Positions 1 through 10,470 of a stretch of 64,000 nucleotides of DNA are shown here, in pieces. The stretch's first letter is position 1; each line of letters opens with the position of its first letter. The position numbers and the translations under genes are program-made. Source of the DNA: Sphingomonas sp. BK345 (GTDB lineage Bacteria > Pseudomonadota > Alphaproteobacteria > Sphingomonadales > Sphingomonadaceae); NCBI RefSeq assembly GCF_014193845.1, contig NZ_JACHZX010000002.1, forward strand, positions 372,001-436,000, read 5' to 3'. The notes under the pieces are model-generated. The model had not been told where the DNA came from. It did not search any database and was given only the letters and a program-made list of their open reading frames with translations.

Positions 1-11
1 CGCGCGGGACG

Positions 12-305
12 CTACACCTTCCTCCGCCACACCAGCGACTGGCGGTTCAACGCCGCAAGATCCGCGTCGCCCGCCACGACCGCCTCACCCAGTGCGACGG
101 CCGCGTCGAGCTGGGCGTCGGTCGCGTGGCGATAGGCCGGGCGTGCCGCTATCGCGTCATACCAGCGTTCCCCGCAGGCGTGGTCGAGCAGGATGCGCTG
201 GAAGCAATGATCCGCGTGAACGGGCCAGCCGCGCGCGCGCGCCAGCCCCGGCATCACCTCGCGGGTGAGCGCGAGCCAGCGGCGCTCGCGCTCCTCGCGC
301 GTCAC
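12..305 (-). CDS. small conserved hypothetical protein
   Basis: A complete 97-residue ORF with a GTG start and TAG stop, at the downstream end of the lpd-mop run and 10 bases after the mop stop. The protein is rich in Arg, Trp and His (HADHCFQR, ERWYDAI, LNRQSLVWRRK) with no signal peptide or membrane segment. I recall similar small proteins beside lpd in sphingomonads, sometimes labelled as GCN5-related acetyltransferases, but no acetyl-CoA binding motif is visible. Function unknown. Co-transcription with lpd is inferred from spacing. Confidence 0.6.
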   Translation of the reverse strand: MTREERERRWLALTREVMPGLARARGWPVHADHCFQRILLDHACGERWYDAIAARPAYRHATDAQLDAAVALGEAVVAGDADLAALNRQSLVWRRKV

Positions 306-315
306 GCCGGCCGGC

Positions 316-522
316 TCACTTGCCGATCAGGACGTCGCTGGCCTTCACCACGACGGTAACGGCATCGCCCACCGCGAGCGCGAGCTCGGCGATCGCCTCC
401 TCGGTGATCGCGGCGGTGACGGTGTTGCCCCCGCCGATGTCGACCTTGACCGTGCCGTTGACCGCACCCGGCGTGATCGCGGTGATCGTGCCGCTGATCT
501 GGTTGCGCGCGCTGAGCTTCAT
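316..522 (-). CDS. molybdopterin-binding TOBE/Mop-domain protein
   Basis: A 68-residue single Mop (molbindin-type) domain. The typical start MKLSARNQISGTI, a central VKVDIGGGNTVTAAIT strand pair and the ending VTVVVKASDVLIGK match the TOBE/molbindin fold that binds molybdate or tungstate oxyanion as an oligomer in the cytoplasm. The gene begins 11 bases after the lpd stop, so it is probably cotranscribed. No mod transporter genes are nearby, so its role (molybdate storage or homeostasis) is inferred from the family. Confidence 0.85.
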   Translation of the reverse strand: MKLSARNQISGTITAITPGAVNGTVKVDIGGGNTVTAAITEEAIAELALAVGDAVTVVVKASDVLIGK

Positions 523-533
523 GCTGCCCGACC

Positions 534-1934
534 TCAGATATGGATCGGCTTGCCGGTGACCGCCATCGCGGCTTCCTTGATCGCCTCAGAATGCGTCGGG
601 TGCGCGTGGCAGGTGTAGGCGATGTCCTCGCTGGTGGCGCCGAACTCCATCGCCTGCGCCGCCTGCGCGATCATCGTGCCGCCGACGGTGGCGATGCACC
701 ACACGCCGAGCACGCGATCGGTCTTGGCGTCGGCGATCACCTTCACGAAGCCGTCGGGCTCGTGGTTGGTCTTGGCGCGGCTGTTGGCCATCATCGGGAA
801 CTTGCCGACCTTCACCTCGCCGCGCTCGCGCGCGACCTCCTCGGTGAGGCCGACGCCCGCGATCTCGGGCCAGGTATAGACCACCGAGGGGATCACGTCG
901 TGGTTCACGATGCCATGCTGCCCGGCGATGTTCTCGGCCACCGCGATGCCCTCGTCTTCGGCCTTGTGCGCGAGCATCGGGCCGGGGACGACGTCGCCGA
1001 TCGCCCAGATGCCGTCGACCTTGGTGCGGAAGTCGTGGTCGATCTCGACCTGGCCGCGCTGGTTGGTGGCGAGCCCGGCGGCCTCGAGGTTGAGCCCGTC
1101 GGTGTTGGGGCGGCGCCCGATCGACACCAGCACGCAATCGGCCTCGAGCGTGGTCGCCTCGCCGCCCTTCGCGGGCTCGAGCGTCAGCACCGCCTTGCCG
1201 CCCTCGACCGCGACGTTGGTCACCTTGGTCGAGAGCTTGAACTCGATCCCCTGCTTCTTGAAGATCTTGTTCGACTCCTTGCGGATGTCGCCGTCGAAGC
1301 CGGGCAGGATCTGGTCGAGGAACTCGACGCAGGTCACCTTGGCGCCGAGCCGGCGCCACACCGAGCCGAGCTCGAGCCCGATCACGCCGCCGCCGATCAC
1401 CACCATATGGTCGGGGACGCGCGGCAGCTCGAGCGCGCCGGTCGAGTCGACCACCACCTGCTGGTCGATCGTCACGCCCGGCAGCGCGGTGACCGACGAG
1501 CCCGTCGCGATCACGATGTTCTTGGCGGTGACGCGCTGGTCGCCGACGGTGACGCTGTGCGCGTCCTCGAAGGCGGCGCGGCCCTTGAGCCAGGCCACCT
1601 TGTTCTTCTTGAAGAGATATTCGATGCCGCCGGTGAGCTGCTTCACCGCGTCGCGGCGCTGGCCGTGCATCGTCTCGAGGTCGAGCTCGACCTGGGTCTT
1701 GATGCCCAGCTTGGCCATGGCGCCGTTGGCGGCATGGTCGTACAGCTCCGAGGCGTGGAGCATCGCCTTGGAGGGAATGCAGCCGACGTTGAGGCAGGTG
1801 CCGCCCAGCGTCTCGCGGCTCTCGGCGCAGGCGGTGCGAAGCCCGAGCTGCGCGGCACGGATCGCGGCGACATAGCCGCCCGGCCCGGCGCCGATCACGA
1901 GGACGTCATAGTCGTACTGCTGTTCGTCAGCCAT
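534..1934 (-). CDS. lpd: dihydrolipoyl dehydrogenase (E3)
   Basis: A 466-residue FAD enzyme that reoxidises dihydrolipoamide on E2 of the 2-oxoglutarate dehydrogenase complex and passes electrons to NAD+. Visible: the FAD motif VIGAGPGG (residues 13-20), redox disulfide in GGTCLNVGCIPSK (Cys47/Cys52), the second dinucleotide motif VVIGGGVIGLELG near 180, and the C-terminal His-Glu dyad in HAHPTHSEAIKEA. ATG at 1934 is preferred over the in-frame GTG at 1937 because GGAG lies 8 bases upstream. It follows odhB, separated by a GIY-YIG gene and four palindromes. It may also serve pyruvate dehydrogenase. Confidence 0.97.
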   Translation of the reverse strand: MADEQQYDYDVLVIGAGPGGYVAAIRAAQLGLRTACAESRETLGGTCLNVGCIPSKAMLHASELYDHAANGAMAKLGIKTQVELDLETMHGQRRDAVKQLTGGIEYLFKKNKVAWLKGRAAFEDAHSVTVGDQRVTAKNIVIATGSSVTALPGVTIDQQVVVDSTGALELPRVPDHMVVIGGGVIGLELGSVWRRLGAKVTCVEFLDQILPGFDGDIRKESNKIFKKQGIEFKLSTKVTNVAVEGGKAVLTLEPAKGGEATTLEADCVLVSIGRRPNTDGLNLEAAGLATNQRGQVEIDHDFRTKVDGIWAIGDVVPGPMLAHKAEDEGIAVAENIAGQHGIVNHDVIPSVVYTWPEIAGVGLTEEVARERGEVKVGKFPMMANSRAKTNHEPDGFVKVIADAKTDRVLGVWCIATVGGTMIAQAAQAMEFGATSEDIAYTCHAHPTHSEAIKEAAMAVTGKPIHI

Positions 1935-1947
1935 CACTCTGCTCCAT

Positions 1948-2412
1948 CGTGCTCCTGCGTACGCAGGAGCCCAGGGTTATCGCGAGGCGCCCTCTGTGGC
2001 TCTGGGCTCCTACTTGCGCAGGAACACGATCAGAACAGCGTCTCGTACAAATCCTTCCAGCCTGGATTGGACCGCTCGATGAGGTCGAGCTTCCAGGCTC
2101 GCTTCCACTTCTTCAGCTGCAGCTCGCGTTGCCGCGCATCCTGTATGTCGTCGTGCGCCTCGTACCAGACAAGCAGCGTGCAGGCATATCGTTTGGAGAA
2201 GCCGTCAATGAGACCGTCACGGTGTTGATACGCTCGGGCCGGGAGGCCGCTGGTCACTCCGACGTACAAGGTGCCGTTGCGGCGACTTGCCATCAGGTAG
2301 ACGTAACCGGGCTTCACCCCTTCATTCTAGACCGTGTTCCTGCGCACGCAGGAACCCAGGAATAACGAACGTCACGCTTGTAACCCTGGGCTCCTGCGTG
2401 CGCAGGAGCACG
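1948..2412. mobile_element. GIY-YIG gene bracketed by two inverted REP pairs (element 1)
   Basis: Four copies of a palindromic motif with an 8-bp stem (CTCCTGCG/CGCAGGAG or variant) flanked by CGTG on one side and CCCAG on the other. They are arranged as two head-to-head pairs: 1948-1977 with 2002-2028, and 2333-2360 with 2384-2412. The two pairs bracket the nuclease gene at 2030-2317 and fill the odhB-lpd gap, with one palindrome only 13 bases upstream of the lpd start. Pair architecture resembles BIMEs. That the whole block is a mobile unit is inference. Confidence 0.55.
2030..2317 (-). CDS. stand-alone GIY-YIG endonuclease-domain protein
   Basis: A 95-residue protein consisting only of a GIY-YIG nuclease domain. 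It has the GIY-equivalent YVY (residues 5-7), YVG in TLYVGVTSGLPAR, the conserved Arg in ARAYQHR, and the catalytic-type Glu in RELQLKKWKRAWK. The start is GTG at 2317. Stand-alone GIY-YIG proteins of this size are often labelled as UvrC-like, but the UvrC partner domains are absent. The gene interrupts the odhB-lpd spacing and is bracketed by REP-like palindromes. A second gene, about 60% identical by eye, is at 7792-8088. Confidence 0.88.
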   Translation of the reverse strand: MKPGYVYLMASRRNGTLYVGVTSGLPARAYQHRDGLIDGFSKRYACTLLVWYEAHDDIQDARQRELQLKKWKRAWKLDLIERSNPGWKDLYETLF

Positions 2413-2418
2413 GGGAAC

Positions 2419-3660
2419 TTACAGGTCGATCAGGATCCGCGTCGGGTCCTCGATCGCGTTCTTGAGCGCGACCAGGAAGGTCACCGCCTCGCGGCCGTCA
2501 ATCAGGCGGTGGTCGTAGCTCAGCGCGAGATACATCATCGGGCGCACCACCACCTGGCCGTCGCGGACCACCGGGCGCTCCTCGATGCGGTGGAGGCCGA
2601 GCACCGCCGACTGCGGCGGATTGATGATCGGGGTCGACATCAGCGAGCCGAACACGCCGCCGTTCGAGATGGTGAAGGTGCCCCCCTTCATCTCGTCCAT
2701 CTTGAGCGTGCCGTCCTTCGCGCGCTTGCCGAAGTCGCCAATCGTCTTCTCGATGCCCGCGACCGAGAGCGCCTGCGCGTCGCGGATCACCGGGACGACG
2801 AGGCCATTGGGCGCCGAGACCGCGACCGAGATGTCGGCATAGTCGTGGTAGACGATCTCGTCGCCCTCGATCGAGGCGTTGACCGACGGGATGTCCTTCA
2901 GCGCCATCGTCGCGGCCTTCACGAAGAAGCCCATGAAGCCGAGCCGGACGCCGTGCTTCTTCTCGAACAGGTCCTTGTACTTGGCGCGCGCCTCGATCAC
3001 CGCGGTCATGTCGACGTCGTTGAACGTCGTCAGCATCGCGGCGCTGTTCTGCGCCTCCTTGAGGCGCTTGGCGATGGTCTGGCGCAGGCGCGTCATCTTG
3101 ACGCGCTCTTCCTTGCGACCGCCCGAGGTCGCCGCGCCCTGCGGCGCCGGCGCGGCACTCGTCTCGGCGGGCTTGGTCGAGGCCGCGGCGGCGACGTCCT
3201 CCTTGGTGAGGCGGCCGTCCTTGCCGGTGCCCTTCACGGTAGAGGGATCGACGCCGTGCTCGAGCACGGCGCGGCGCACCGAGGGCGACAACGCGGCGGG
3301 CGCGTTGGTGGTCACCGGCGTCTCGCCATGGTTGCCGTAGCCGCCAGCGACCGGCGCCGCCGCTTGGGGGGCGCTCGCTGCCGGGGCGGGAGCGGGGCTG
3401 GCCGACGCAGCAGCGGCGCCGTCGCCGCTCTCGATCGTCGCGATCAGCGCGCCGACCTCGACCGTGTCACCCACCTTCACCGCGTGCTGGCCCATCACCC
3501 CCGCGACGGGGGAGGGAACCTCGACCGAAACCTTGTCGGTCTCGAGGCTGGCGATGGGCTCGTCGGCGGCGACCGCCTCGCCCGGCTGCTTCAGCCACTC
3601 GCCGACGGTGGCCTCGGTGATCGACTCGCCCAGCGTGGGGACCAGAACTTCGGTTGCCAT
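2419..3660 (-). CDS. odhB: 2-oxoglutarate dehydrogenase E2, dihydrolipoyl succinyltransferase
   Basis: A 413-residue acyltransferase core subunit that moves the succinyl group to CoA. The N-terminal lipoyl domain (about residues 1-78) carries the lipoylated Lys43 in [11 protein letters not shown]. An Ala/Pro-rich linker precedes the peripheral-subunit-binding domain ([13 protein letters not shown], about 120-155). The catalytic domain ends with [12 protein letters not shown], whose His is the active base. The upstream-extended frame (to 3699) is rejected because [13 protein letters not shown] is the canonical N-terminus. It lies 77 bases downstream of odhA in the same operon. Confidence 0.97.
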   Translation of the reverse strand: MATEVLVPTLGESITEATVGEWLKQPGEAVAADEPIASLETDKVSVEVPSPVAGVMGQHAVKVGDTVEVGALIATIESGDGAAAASASPAPAPAASAPQAAAPVAGGYGNHGETPVTTNAPAALSPSVRRAVLEHGVDPSTVKGTGKDGRLTKEDVAAAASTKPAETSAAPAPQGAATSGGRKEERVKMTRLRQTIAKRLKEAQNSAAMLTTFNDVDMTAVIEARAKYKDLFEKKHGVRLGFMGFFVKAATMALKDIPSVNASIEGDEIVYHDYADISVAVSAPNGLVVPVIRDAQALSVAGIEKTIGDFGKRAKDGTLKMDEMKGGTFTISNGGVFGSLMSTPIINPPQSAVLGLHRIEERPVVRDGQVVVRPMMYLALSYDHRLIDGREAVTFLVALKNAIEDPTRILIDL

Positions 3661-3737
3661 TGTGTACCTCGTCATCCCGAGCGCGGGGTCTAGCATCAAA
3701 CGGGGCGTCCCGGCGCGGCGCCGGGACGCTGGATCGA

Positions 3738-6719
3738 TCAGGCGGTCGGCTGCGCCGCCTTCTTGGTGGTGTCGAGCTCGCGCGTGCGGCGGATCTCGTC
3801 GCGCACGTTATGCCCGAGCGCGTCGGCGATCAGCGCGCCCTGCTCGGCCTGGTGGCGCTTCATCAGGCCGGTCGCGGGCGAGGCCGCGGCGGCGCGGCCG
3901 GCGTAGCGCGGGCGCGCCACGCGCGACCTGGCCATGCCCAGCGCTTCCTCGATCAGTGGCTCGACGAAGAACCAATAACCGTTGTTGCGCGGCTCCTCCT
4001 GCGCCCAGATCACTTCCTCCAGCGCGGTCAGGCGCGACAGCCGCTCGGCCAGCGCGTCGGACGGGAAGGGGTAGAGCTGTTCGATGCGGACGATCTGCGT
4101 CTCGGTGTCACCCGCGGCGTCGCGCGCCTCGATCAGGTCGTATGCCACCTTGCCGGTGCACAGCACCAGCCGCTTGGTCTGCGCGTCGGGCGCGCCGTTG
4201 GTGTCCGACAGGATGCGGCGGAAGTGCGTATCGCCGACGAAGTCCGCCGCACTGCTGACCGCCAGCTTGTGGCGCAGCAGCGACTTGGGGGTGAACACCA
4301 CCAGCGGCTTGCGGAAGTTGCGGTGCATCTGCCGGCGCAGCAGATGGTAATAGTTCGCCGGCGTGGTGCAGTTGGCGACCTGGATGTTGTCGCCCGCGCA
4401 CAGCTGGAGGAAGCGCTCCGGTCGCGCCGAGCTGTGCTCCGGGCCCTGGCCCTCGTAGCCGTGCGGCAGCAGCATCACCAAGCCATTGGCGCGCAGCCAC
4501 TTGGCCTCGCCCGCCGCGATGAACTGGTCGATCATGATCTGCGCGCCGTTGACGAAGTCGCCGAACTGCGCCTCCCACAGCACCAAGGTCTTCGGATCGG
4601 CGAGCGCGTAGCCGTACTCGAAGCCGAGCACGCCATATTCGGACAGCGGGCTGTCGAGCACCTCGAAGCTGCCGTGCGGCACCGTCCACAGCGGCACGTA
4701 CTTGTGCTCGTCGTTCTGGTCGACCCAGACGGCATGGCGCTGCGAGAAGGTGCCGCGGCCTGAGTCCTGGCCCGACAGGCGCACGCCATAGCCCTCGTGG
4801 AGCAGCGAGCCGAACGCCAGCGCCTCGCCCGTCGCCCAGTCAAAATTCTCACCGGTCGTGAACATCTGGCGCTTGGCGTCGAGCACGCGAGCGAGCGTCT
4901 TGTGGATCGTGATGCTGTCGGGGACGGTCGTCAGCGTGCGGCCGATCGAGTCGAACAGTTTCTGCTCGATCCCGGTGTCGACGCTACGGCGCGAACTCTC
5001 CGCGTCGGCCGGCGCGTGCAGCCCCGACCAGCGGCCCGCGAACCAGTCCGCCTTGTTGGGCTTGTAGCTCGCGCCCGCCTCGAACTCACCCTCGAGCAGG
5101 GTGGTGAACTGGCCGACATTGTCGTCGATGAAGGCCTGGTCGACCACGCCCTCGGCGATCAACCGCTTGCCGTAGATCTCGCTGACCGGCGGGTGGCTGC
5201 GGATCGCCTTGTACATCAGCGGCTGGGTGAAGCCGGGCTCATCGCCCTCGTTGTGGCCGAAACGGCGATAGCACCACATGTCGATCACGACGTCGCGGTG
5301 GAACTTCTGGCGATACTCAATCGCGATCTTGGTCGCGAAGGTGACCGCCTCGGGATCGTCGCCGTTGACGTGGAAGATCGGCGCCTGGACGCCCTTGGCC
5401 ACGTCCGACGGGTAGGGCGACGAGCGCGCGAACTGCGGGCTGGTGGTGAAGCCGATCTGGTTATTGATGACGAAGTGGACGCAGCCGCCGGTGTTGTAGC
5501 CGCGGATCCCGGAAAAACCGAAACACTCCCAGACGATGCCCTGGCCCGCGAAGGCAGCGTCGCCGTGGATCAGCACCGGCAGCGAGCGCGCGTGCGTGTC
5601 GAGGTCCTTGGCGATCGTCTGGATCGCGCGGATCTTGCCGAGCACCACCGGATCCGCCGCCTCGAGGTGCGACGGATTCGCCACCAGCGACATATGGACG
5701 TGATGGCCGTCGAACTCGCGGTCGGTCGAGGTGCCGAGGTGGTACTTCACGTCACCCGAGCCGCCGATGTCATCGGGGTGCGCCGAGCCGCCGGCGAACT
5801 CGTGGAAGATCACGCGCAGCGGCTTGGCCATGACGTTGGCAAGCACGTTGAGCCGGCCGCGGTGCGCCATGCCGAACACGATCTCGTTGACGCCCGCGGC
5901 GCCGCCGTACTTGATCACGCTCTCGAGCGCGGGGATCATGCTCTCGCCGCCGTCGAGCCCGAAGCGCTTCGTCCCGACATACTTGCGGCCGAGGAACTTC
6001 TCCCACTGCTCGGCCTCGATCACCTTGGTAAGGATCGCCTTCTTGCCGGCGGTGGTGAACTCGACGCCCTTGTCCTTGCCCTCCATCCGCTCTTGGAGGA
6101 ACTTGCGCTCCTCGACGTCGGCGATGTGCATATATTCGAGGCCGACGTTGCCGCAGTAATTGGCGCGGAGCGTGTCGACGACCTCGCGGATCGTCGCCCA
6201 TTGCAGCCCAAGCGAGCCGCCGAGATAGACCGGGCGGTCGATGTCGGCGTCGGAGAAGCCGTGATAATCGGTCTTGAGGTCGGCGGGCAGCTCGCGCGCC
6301 GAGGACAGGCCGAGCGGGTCGAGATTGGCGGCGAGGTGGCCGCGCACCCGATAGGTGCGGATCAGCAGCTGCGCGCGGATCGAGTCCGCCGCGGCCTTGA
6401 CGATCGCGTCCTGCGACGGGGCAGGGGCCGCGGGCGCGGCGGGCGCGGGCTTGCCACCCTTGGCGGGCTTGGGCGCGGGCTCCATCTGCGTCGGGTCGAG
6501 CCCGGCGGTGAGGTCGTCGGTGGTGGTGAGCGGCCAGCGCTTGCTCTGCCACGACGGCGCGTTCATCGACCCCTCCAGCCCCTCGAAGAAGCCGCGCCAG
6601 CCGGTCTCGACCGAGTCGGGCGATTCCTTGAAGCGGGCGTAGAGCGCGTCGATGAACGCCGGGCTGACGTTACCCGCGATGTCGCTGAAATCCTGGCCTT
6701 CGTAGCCCATGTCACGCAT
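3738..6719 (-). CDS. odhA: 2-oxoglutarate dehydrogenase E1 component
   Basis: About 993 residues, the normal length for the thiamine-diphosphate decarboxylase subunit. AHRGRLNVL and the ThDP/Mg motif that starts at GDAAFAGQG and ends at NNQIGFTT are clear, as is the C-terminal transketolase-like region ([19 protein letters not shown]). An Ala/Pro/Lys-rich linker lies near residues 80-110. Start is uncertain: ATGs occur at 6719 and 6710, while the longer frame to 6749 runs into a palindromic repeat. It sits between sucD and odhB, in 2-oxoglutarate to succinyl-CoA order. Confidence 0.96.
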   Translation of the reverse strand: MRDMGYEGQDFSDIAGNVSPAFIDALYARFKESPDSVETGWRGFFEGLEGSMNAPSWQSKRWPLTTTDDLTAGLDPTQMEPAPKPAKGGKPAPAAPAAPAPSQDAIVKAAADSIRAQLLIRTYRVRGHLAANLDPLGLSSARELPADLKTDYHGFSDADIDRPVYLGGSLGLQWATIREVVDTLRANYCGNVGLEYMHIADVEERKFLQERMEGKDKGVEFTTAGKKAILTKVIEAEQWEKFLGRKYVGTKRFGLDGGESMIPALESVIKYGGAAGVNEIVFGMAHRGRLNVLANVMAKPLRVIFHEFAGGSAHPDDIGGSGDVKYHLGTSTDREFDGHHVHMSLVANPSHLEAADPVVLGKIRAIQTIAKDLDTHARSLPVLIHGDAAFAGQGIVWECFGFSGIRGYNTGGCVHFVINNQIGFTTSPQFARSSPYPSDVAKGVQAPIFHVNGDDPEAVTFATKIAIEYRQKFHRDVVIDMWCYRRFGHNEGDEPGFTQPLMYKAIRSHPPVSEIYGKRLIAEGVVDQAFIDDNVGQFTTLLEGEFEAGASYKPNKADWFAGRWSGLHAPADAESSRRSVDTGIEQKLFDSIGRTLTTVPDSITIHKTLARVLDAKRQMFTTGENFDWATGEALAFGSLLHEGYGVRLSGQDSGRGTFSQRHAVWVDQNDEHKYVPLWTVPHGSFEVLDSPLSEYGVLGFEYGYALADPKTLVLWEAQFGDFVNGAQIMIDQFIAAGEAKWLRANGLVMLLPHGYEGQGPEHSSARPERFLQLCAGDNIQVANCTTPANYYHLLRRQMHRNFRKPLVVFTPKSLLRHKLAVSSAADFVGDTHFRRILSDTNGAPDAQTKRLVLCTGKVAYDLIEARDAAGDTETQIVRIEQLYPFPSDALAERLSRLTALEEVIWAQEEPRNNGYWFFVEPLIEEALGMARSRVARPRYAGRAAAASPATGLMKRHQAEQGALIADALGHNVRDEIRRTRELDTTKKAAQPTA

Positions 6720-6744
6720 CCTCGACCGCTCGACTATTGGGGTC

Positions 6745-6825
6745 GCCACCCCGGCGCGAAGCCGGGGTCCAGGGCCGCGAACGGCCCGCTGGCCGCCCTG
6801 GATCCCGACCCGCGTCGGGATGACG
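6745..6825. repeat. inverted REP-like pair between sucD and odhA
   Basis: Two head-to-head palindromes: CACCCCGGCGCGAAGCCGGGGTCC at the left arm (about 6747-6770) and GGATCCCGACCCGCGTCGGG reading into GATGACG at the right arm (about 6799-6825). The right arm belongs to the GGATCC...GGGATGACG family that recurs at 14.2, 26.5, 33.3, 41.0, 47.0 and 50.9 kb. The left arm has the GTGCCCCGGCG-like stem. The pair lies in the sucD-odhA gap and could form a transcript hairpin that changes relative expression. Confidence 0.6.
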
Positions 6826-6834
6826 TCAGTTCAA

Positions 6835-7725
6835 TTACTTATTGAGCACGCTCAGCAGCGTCGAGCCCAGCTCGCTGGGGCTCGCCGCGACCTTGATGCC
6901 GGCCGCTTCCATCGCCGCGATCTTGTCCTCGGCGCCGCCCTGGCCGCCCGAGACAATCGCGCCGGCGTGGCCCATGCGGCGCCCCGGGGGGGCGGTGCGG
7001 CCCGCGATGAAGCCCGCCATCGGCTTGCTGCGGCCGCGCTTCGCCTCGTCGCGGAGGAACTGCGCTGCCTCTTCCTCGGCCGAGCCGCCGATCTCGCCGA
7101 TCATGATGATCGACTGGGTCGCCTCGTCGGCGAGGAACAGCTCGAGCACGTCGATGAAGTTGGTGCCGTTGACCGGGTCGCCGCCGATGCCCACCGCGGT
7201 GGTCTGGCCGAGCCCGGCGTTGGAGGTCTGGAACACCGCCTCATAGGTCAGCGTGCCCGAGCGCGACACGACGCCGACCGAGCCCTTCTTGAAGATATTG
7301 CCCGGCATGATGCCGATCTTGCACTCGCCCGGCGTCAGCACGCCCGGGCAGTTCGGGCCGATCAGTCGCGACTTGCTGCCCGACAGCGCGCGCTTGACGC
7401 GGACCATGTCGAGCACGGGGATGCCCTCGGTGATCGCGACGATCAGCGGCACCTCGGCGTCGATCGCCTCGAGGATCGAGTCCGCGGCGAAGGGCGGCGG
7501 CACGTAGATCACCGACGCGGTGGCGCCGGTCTTGGCGACCGCCTCGGCGACGGTGTCGAAGTTCGGCAGGCCGAGCTCCTCGTGCGTGGTGCCGCCCTTG
7601 CCGGGCGTCACGCCGCCGACCATCTGCGTGCCATAGTCCAGCGCCGCCTTGGTGTGGAAGGTGCCGGTCTTGCCGGTCATCCCCTGGGTGATGACCTTGG
7701 TGTTCTTGTCGACGAGGATGCTCAA
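6835..7725 (-). CDS. sucD: succinyl-CoA synthetase alpha subunit
   Basis: A 296-residue subunit that binds CoA and carries the transient phosphohistidine while succinyl-CoA is converted to succinate with NTP formation. It starts [20 protein letters not shown]. The CoA-binding fold is N-terminal, and the phospho-His is in [13 protein letters not shown] near residue 245. The chosen start is TTG at 7725, with GGGAG 6 bases upstream; the frame further 5' runs into the REP repeat. The beta subunit gene sucC, usually adjacent, is not in this window. Confidence 0.95.
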   Translation of the reverse strand: MSILVDKNTKVITQGMTGKTGTFHTKAALDYGTQMVGGVTPGKGGTTHEELGLPNFDTVAEAVAKTGATASVIYVPPPFAADSILEAIDAEVPLIVAITEGIPVLDMVRVKRALSGSKSRLIGPNCPGVLTPGECKIGIMPGNIFKKGSVGVVSRSGTLTYEAVFQTSNAGLGQTTAVGIGGDPVNGTNFIDVLELFLADEATQSIIMIGEIGGSAEEEAAQFLRDEAKRGRSKPMAGFIAGRTAPPGRRMGHAGAIVSGGQGGAEDKIAAMEAAGIKVAASPSELGSTLLSVLNK

Positions 7726-7753
7726 GTCCGTCTCCCTAGATCGGGCGATGTAC

Positions 7754-8131
7754 GTGCCCCGGCGAAGGCCGGGGCCCAGTTGCAATGGCGGTCATGACGA
7801 CGCGATACGATCGTACAGGTCGTCCCACTCGGGATTGAACCCTTCGATCTCGCGCAGCTTCCATGCCCGCTTCCACTCCTTCATCTGCAGCTCGCGATGT
7901 CGGGCTGCCTCGATGCTCTCATGCGCCTCATACCAGACGAGGCGATGACAGTGATGCTTCTTGGTGAAGCCGCCGATGACGCCGCTGCGATGCTCCCAGA
8001 TACGTTTGGGCAGGTCGCTGGTGACGCCGATGTAGATCGTGCCGTTGCGTCCGCTCGCCATGATGTAGACGAAGCCGGCCTTCTCCACCTCGGGACTTCT
8101 CCCAACTGGGCCCCGGCCTTCGCCGGGGCAC
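7754..8131. mobile_element. GIY-YIG gene with perfect 29-bp inverted REP ends (element 2)
   Basis: The palindrome-bearing sequence beginning GTGCCCCGGCGAAGG at 7754-7782 reappears as an exact 29-base inverted copy at 8103-8131. Each arm is itself a hairpin (stem CCCCGGC/GCCGGGG) followed by CCCAGTTG. Between the arms is one gene, the GIY-YIG nuclease at 7792-8088. This looks like a compact element with terminal inverted repeats inserted between mdh and sucD. A gene-free version of the same arms is at 10471-10562. Mobility is inferred, not shown. Confidence 0.6.
7792..8088 (-). CDS. stand-alone GIY-YIG endonuclease-domain protein
   Basis: A 98-residue GIY-YIG domain: FVY (GIY position), IYIGVTS (YIG position), the conserved Arg in LPKRIWEHR, and Glu in RELQMKEWKRAWK. 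It starts with GTG at 8088. It differs from its paralogue at 2030-2317 mainly in the 25-55 region and the C-terminal tail. It sits between mdh and sucD, inside exact inverted repeats. Like other single-domain GIY-YIG proteins, it could nick or cleave DNA; its substrate is unknown, and the flanking palindromes are an obvious candidate. Confidence 0.88.
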   Translation of the reverse strand: MEKAGFVYIMASGRNGTIYIGVTSDLPKRIWEHRSGVIGGFTKKHHCHRLVWYEAHESIEAARHRELQMKEWKRAWKLREIEGFNPEWDDLYDRIASS

Positions 8132-8141
8132 AGCTATTCGT

Positions 8142-9233
<1,092 letters not shown>

Positions 9234-10328
9234 TTAGCCGGTGCCATGGCCCTCGCTCAAGTAGCTCTCGGAGCGCATCTCCTCAAGGCGGCTGGCGGTG
9301 CGGCGGAACTCGAAGGCGCCGTCGCCGCGCGGGTAGAGCTGGTCCGGCTCGGCGTCGGCGGCGGCGAGCAGCTTGACCTTGTGCTCGTACAGCGCGTCGA
9401 TCAGCGCGACGAAGCGCGCGGCCTCGTTGCGGTTGTCCGGGCCGAGGATCGGGATGCCGACGAGGATGACGGTGTGATAGCGCCGCGCGACCGCGAGATA
9501 GTCGGCCGCCCCACGCGCCTCGCCGCACAATTTCTTGAAGGCGAACACCGCCACGCCCTTGAGCGTCTTGGGAACGCGCAACGTGCGGCCCTGCACCACC
9601 AGCTCCTCGCTGGGGACGTGGTCGCGGTCCTCAGGCGGATAGTCGGTGAGGCGGTAGAAAGCGGCGGAGAGCTCCGCCGTGGCCTGCTCACCGTTGGGGA
9701 CGAGCCAGGTCTTGTGTGCACCCAGCCGGTCGCGGCGGTAATCGACCGGGCCGTTGAGCGCGAGCACGTCGAGCCGCTCCTGGATCAGCGCGATGAAGCC
9801 GAGGAAATGCTCTCGGTTGAGGCCGTTCTTGTAGAGGTCGGCGGGGGCGCGGTTGGAGGTGGTGACGACGGTCACGCCGGCCTCGATCAGCGCGGTGAAC
9901 AGCCGCGACAGGATCATCGCGTCGGGCGAGTTGGTCACCATCATCTCGTCGAAGGCGAGCAGCTGCGCCTCGTCGGCGAGCGCCTCCGCGACGGGGAGGA
10001 TCGGGTCGCCTTCCTCCTTGCGCCGCTCGACCGCGATGCGCGCGTGCACCTCTAGCATGAACTCGGCGAAATGGACGCGGCGCTTTTTCGCCACCGCGAC
10101 GTTGGCGAAGAACAGGTCCATCAACATCGACTTGCCGCGGCCGACGTCGCCCCACAGATACACGCCCTTGGCGGGAACGCGCCGGCGGCGGAACAGGCCG
10201 ATCGTGCGGGGCTTCTCCAGCTCCTGCGCGAGCGTGTCGAGCCGCAACGCGGCGGCTTCCTGCTCGGGATCGGGGCGGAGCTCGTCGTCGGCGATCAGGC
10301 GCCGGTATGCGTCACTTACTTTTCCCAT
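9234..10328 (-). CDS. zapE: cell division protein ZapE / AFG1-like ATPase
   Basis: A 364-residue AFG1-family P-loop ATPase. Walker A is GDVGRGKS (about residue 62) and Walker B is LLAFDEMMV; YLWGDVGRGKSMLMDLFF is characteristic of the family. In E. coli ZapE acts on the Z-ring under stress, while the mitochondrial AFG1 homologue works in respiratory complex quality control. ATG at 10328 with AGGG upstream is preferred over GTG at 10334. Its position between sdhB and mdh is common in sphingomonads as far as I recall. Confidence 0.93.
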   Translation of the reverse strand: MGKVSDAYRRLIADDELRPDPEQEAAALRLDTLAQELEKPRTIGLFRRRRVPAKGVYLWGDVGRGKSMLMDLFFANVAVAKKRRVHFAEFMLEVHARIAVERRKEEGDPILPVAEALADEAQLLAFDEMMVTNSPDAMILSRLFTALIEAGVTVVTTSNRAPADLYKNGLNREHFLGFIALIQERLDVLALNGPVDYRRDRLGAHKTWLVPNGEQATAELSAAFYRLTDYPPEDRDHVPSEELVVQGRTLRVPKTLKGVAVFAFKKLCGEARGAADYLAVARRYHTVILVGIPILGPDNRNEAARFVALIDALYEHKVKLLAAADAEPDQLYPRGDGAFEFRRTASRLEEMRSESYLSEGHGTG

Positions 10329-10470
10329 CGTCACCCTTCGCGGCGCTGCACCGCAGCATGGTGACGTCTGTGGGGACAGCGGGCGAGGGGATCAAGCCTC
10401 GCGACGGTGACGTTGTGTGGCGCGGGCGGAGCAGAGCTGACCTGTTGTGGCGGTGGGTGCTCGCCCACGT

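Noticed and set aside
540..2228. 562-residue plus-strand ORF opposite lpd
   Set aside because: Composition is typical of an antisense shadow, and the minus strand has all E3 motifs.
4797..6845. 682-residue plus-strand ORF opposite odhA
   Set aside because: It has no domain motifs and overlaps the well-supported E1 gene.
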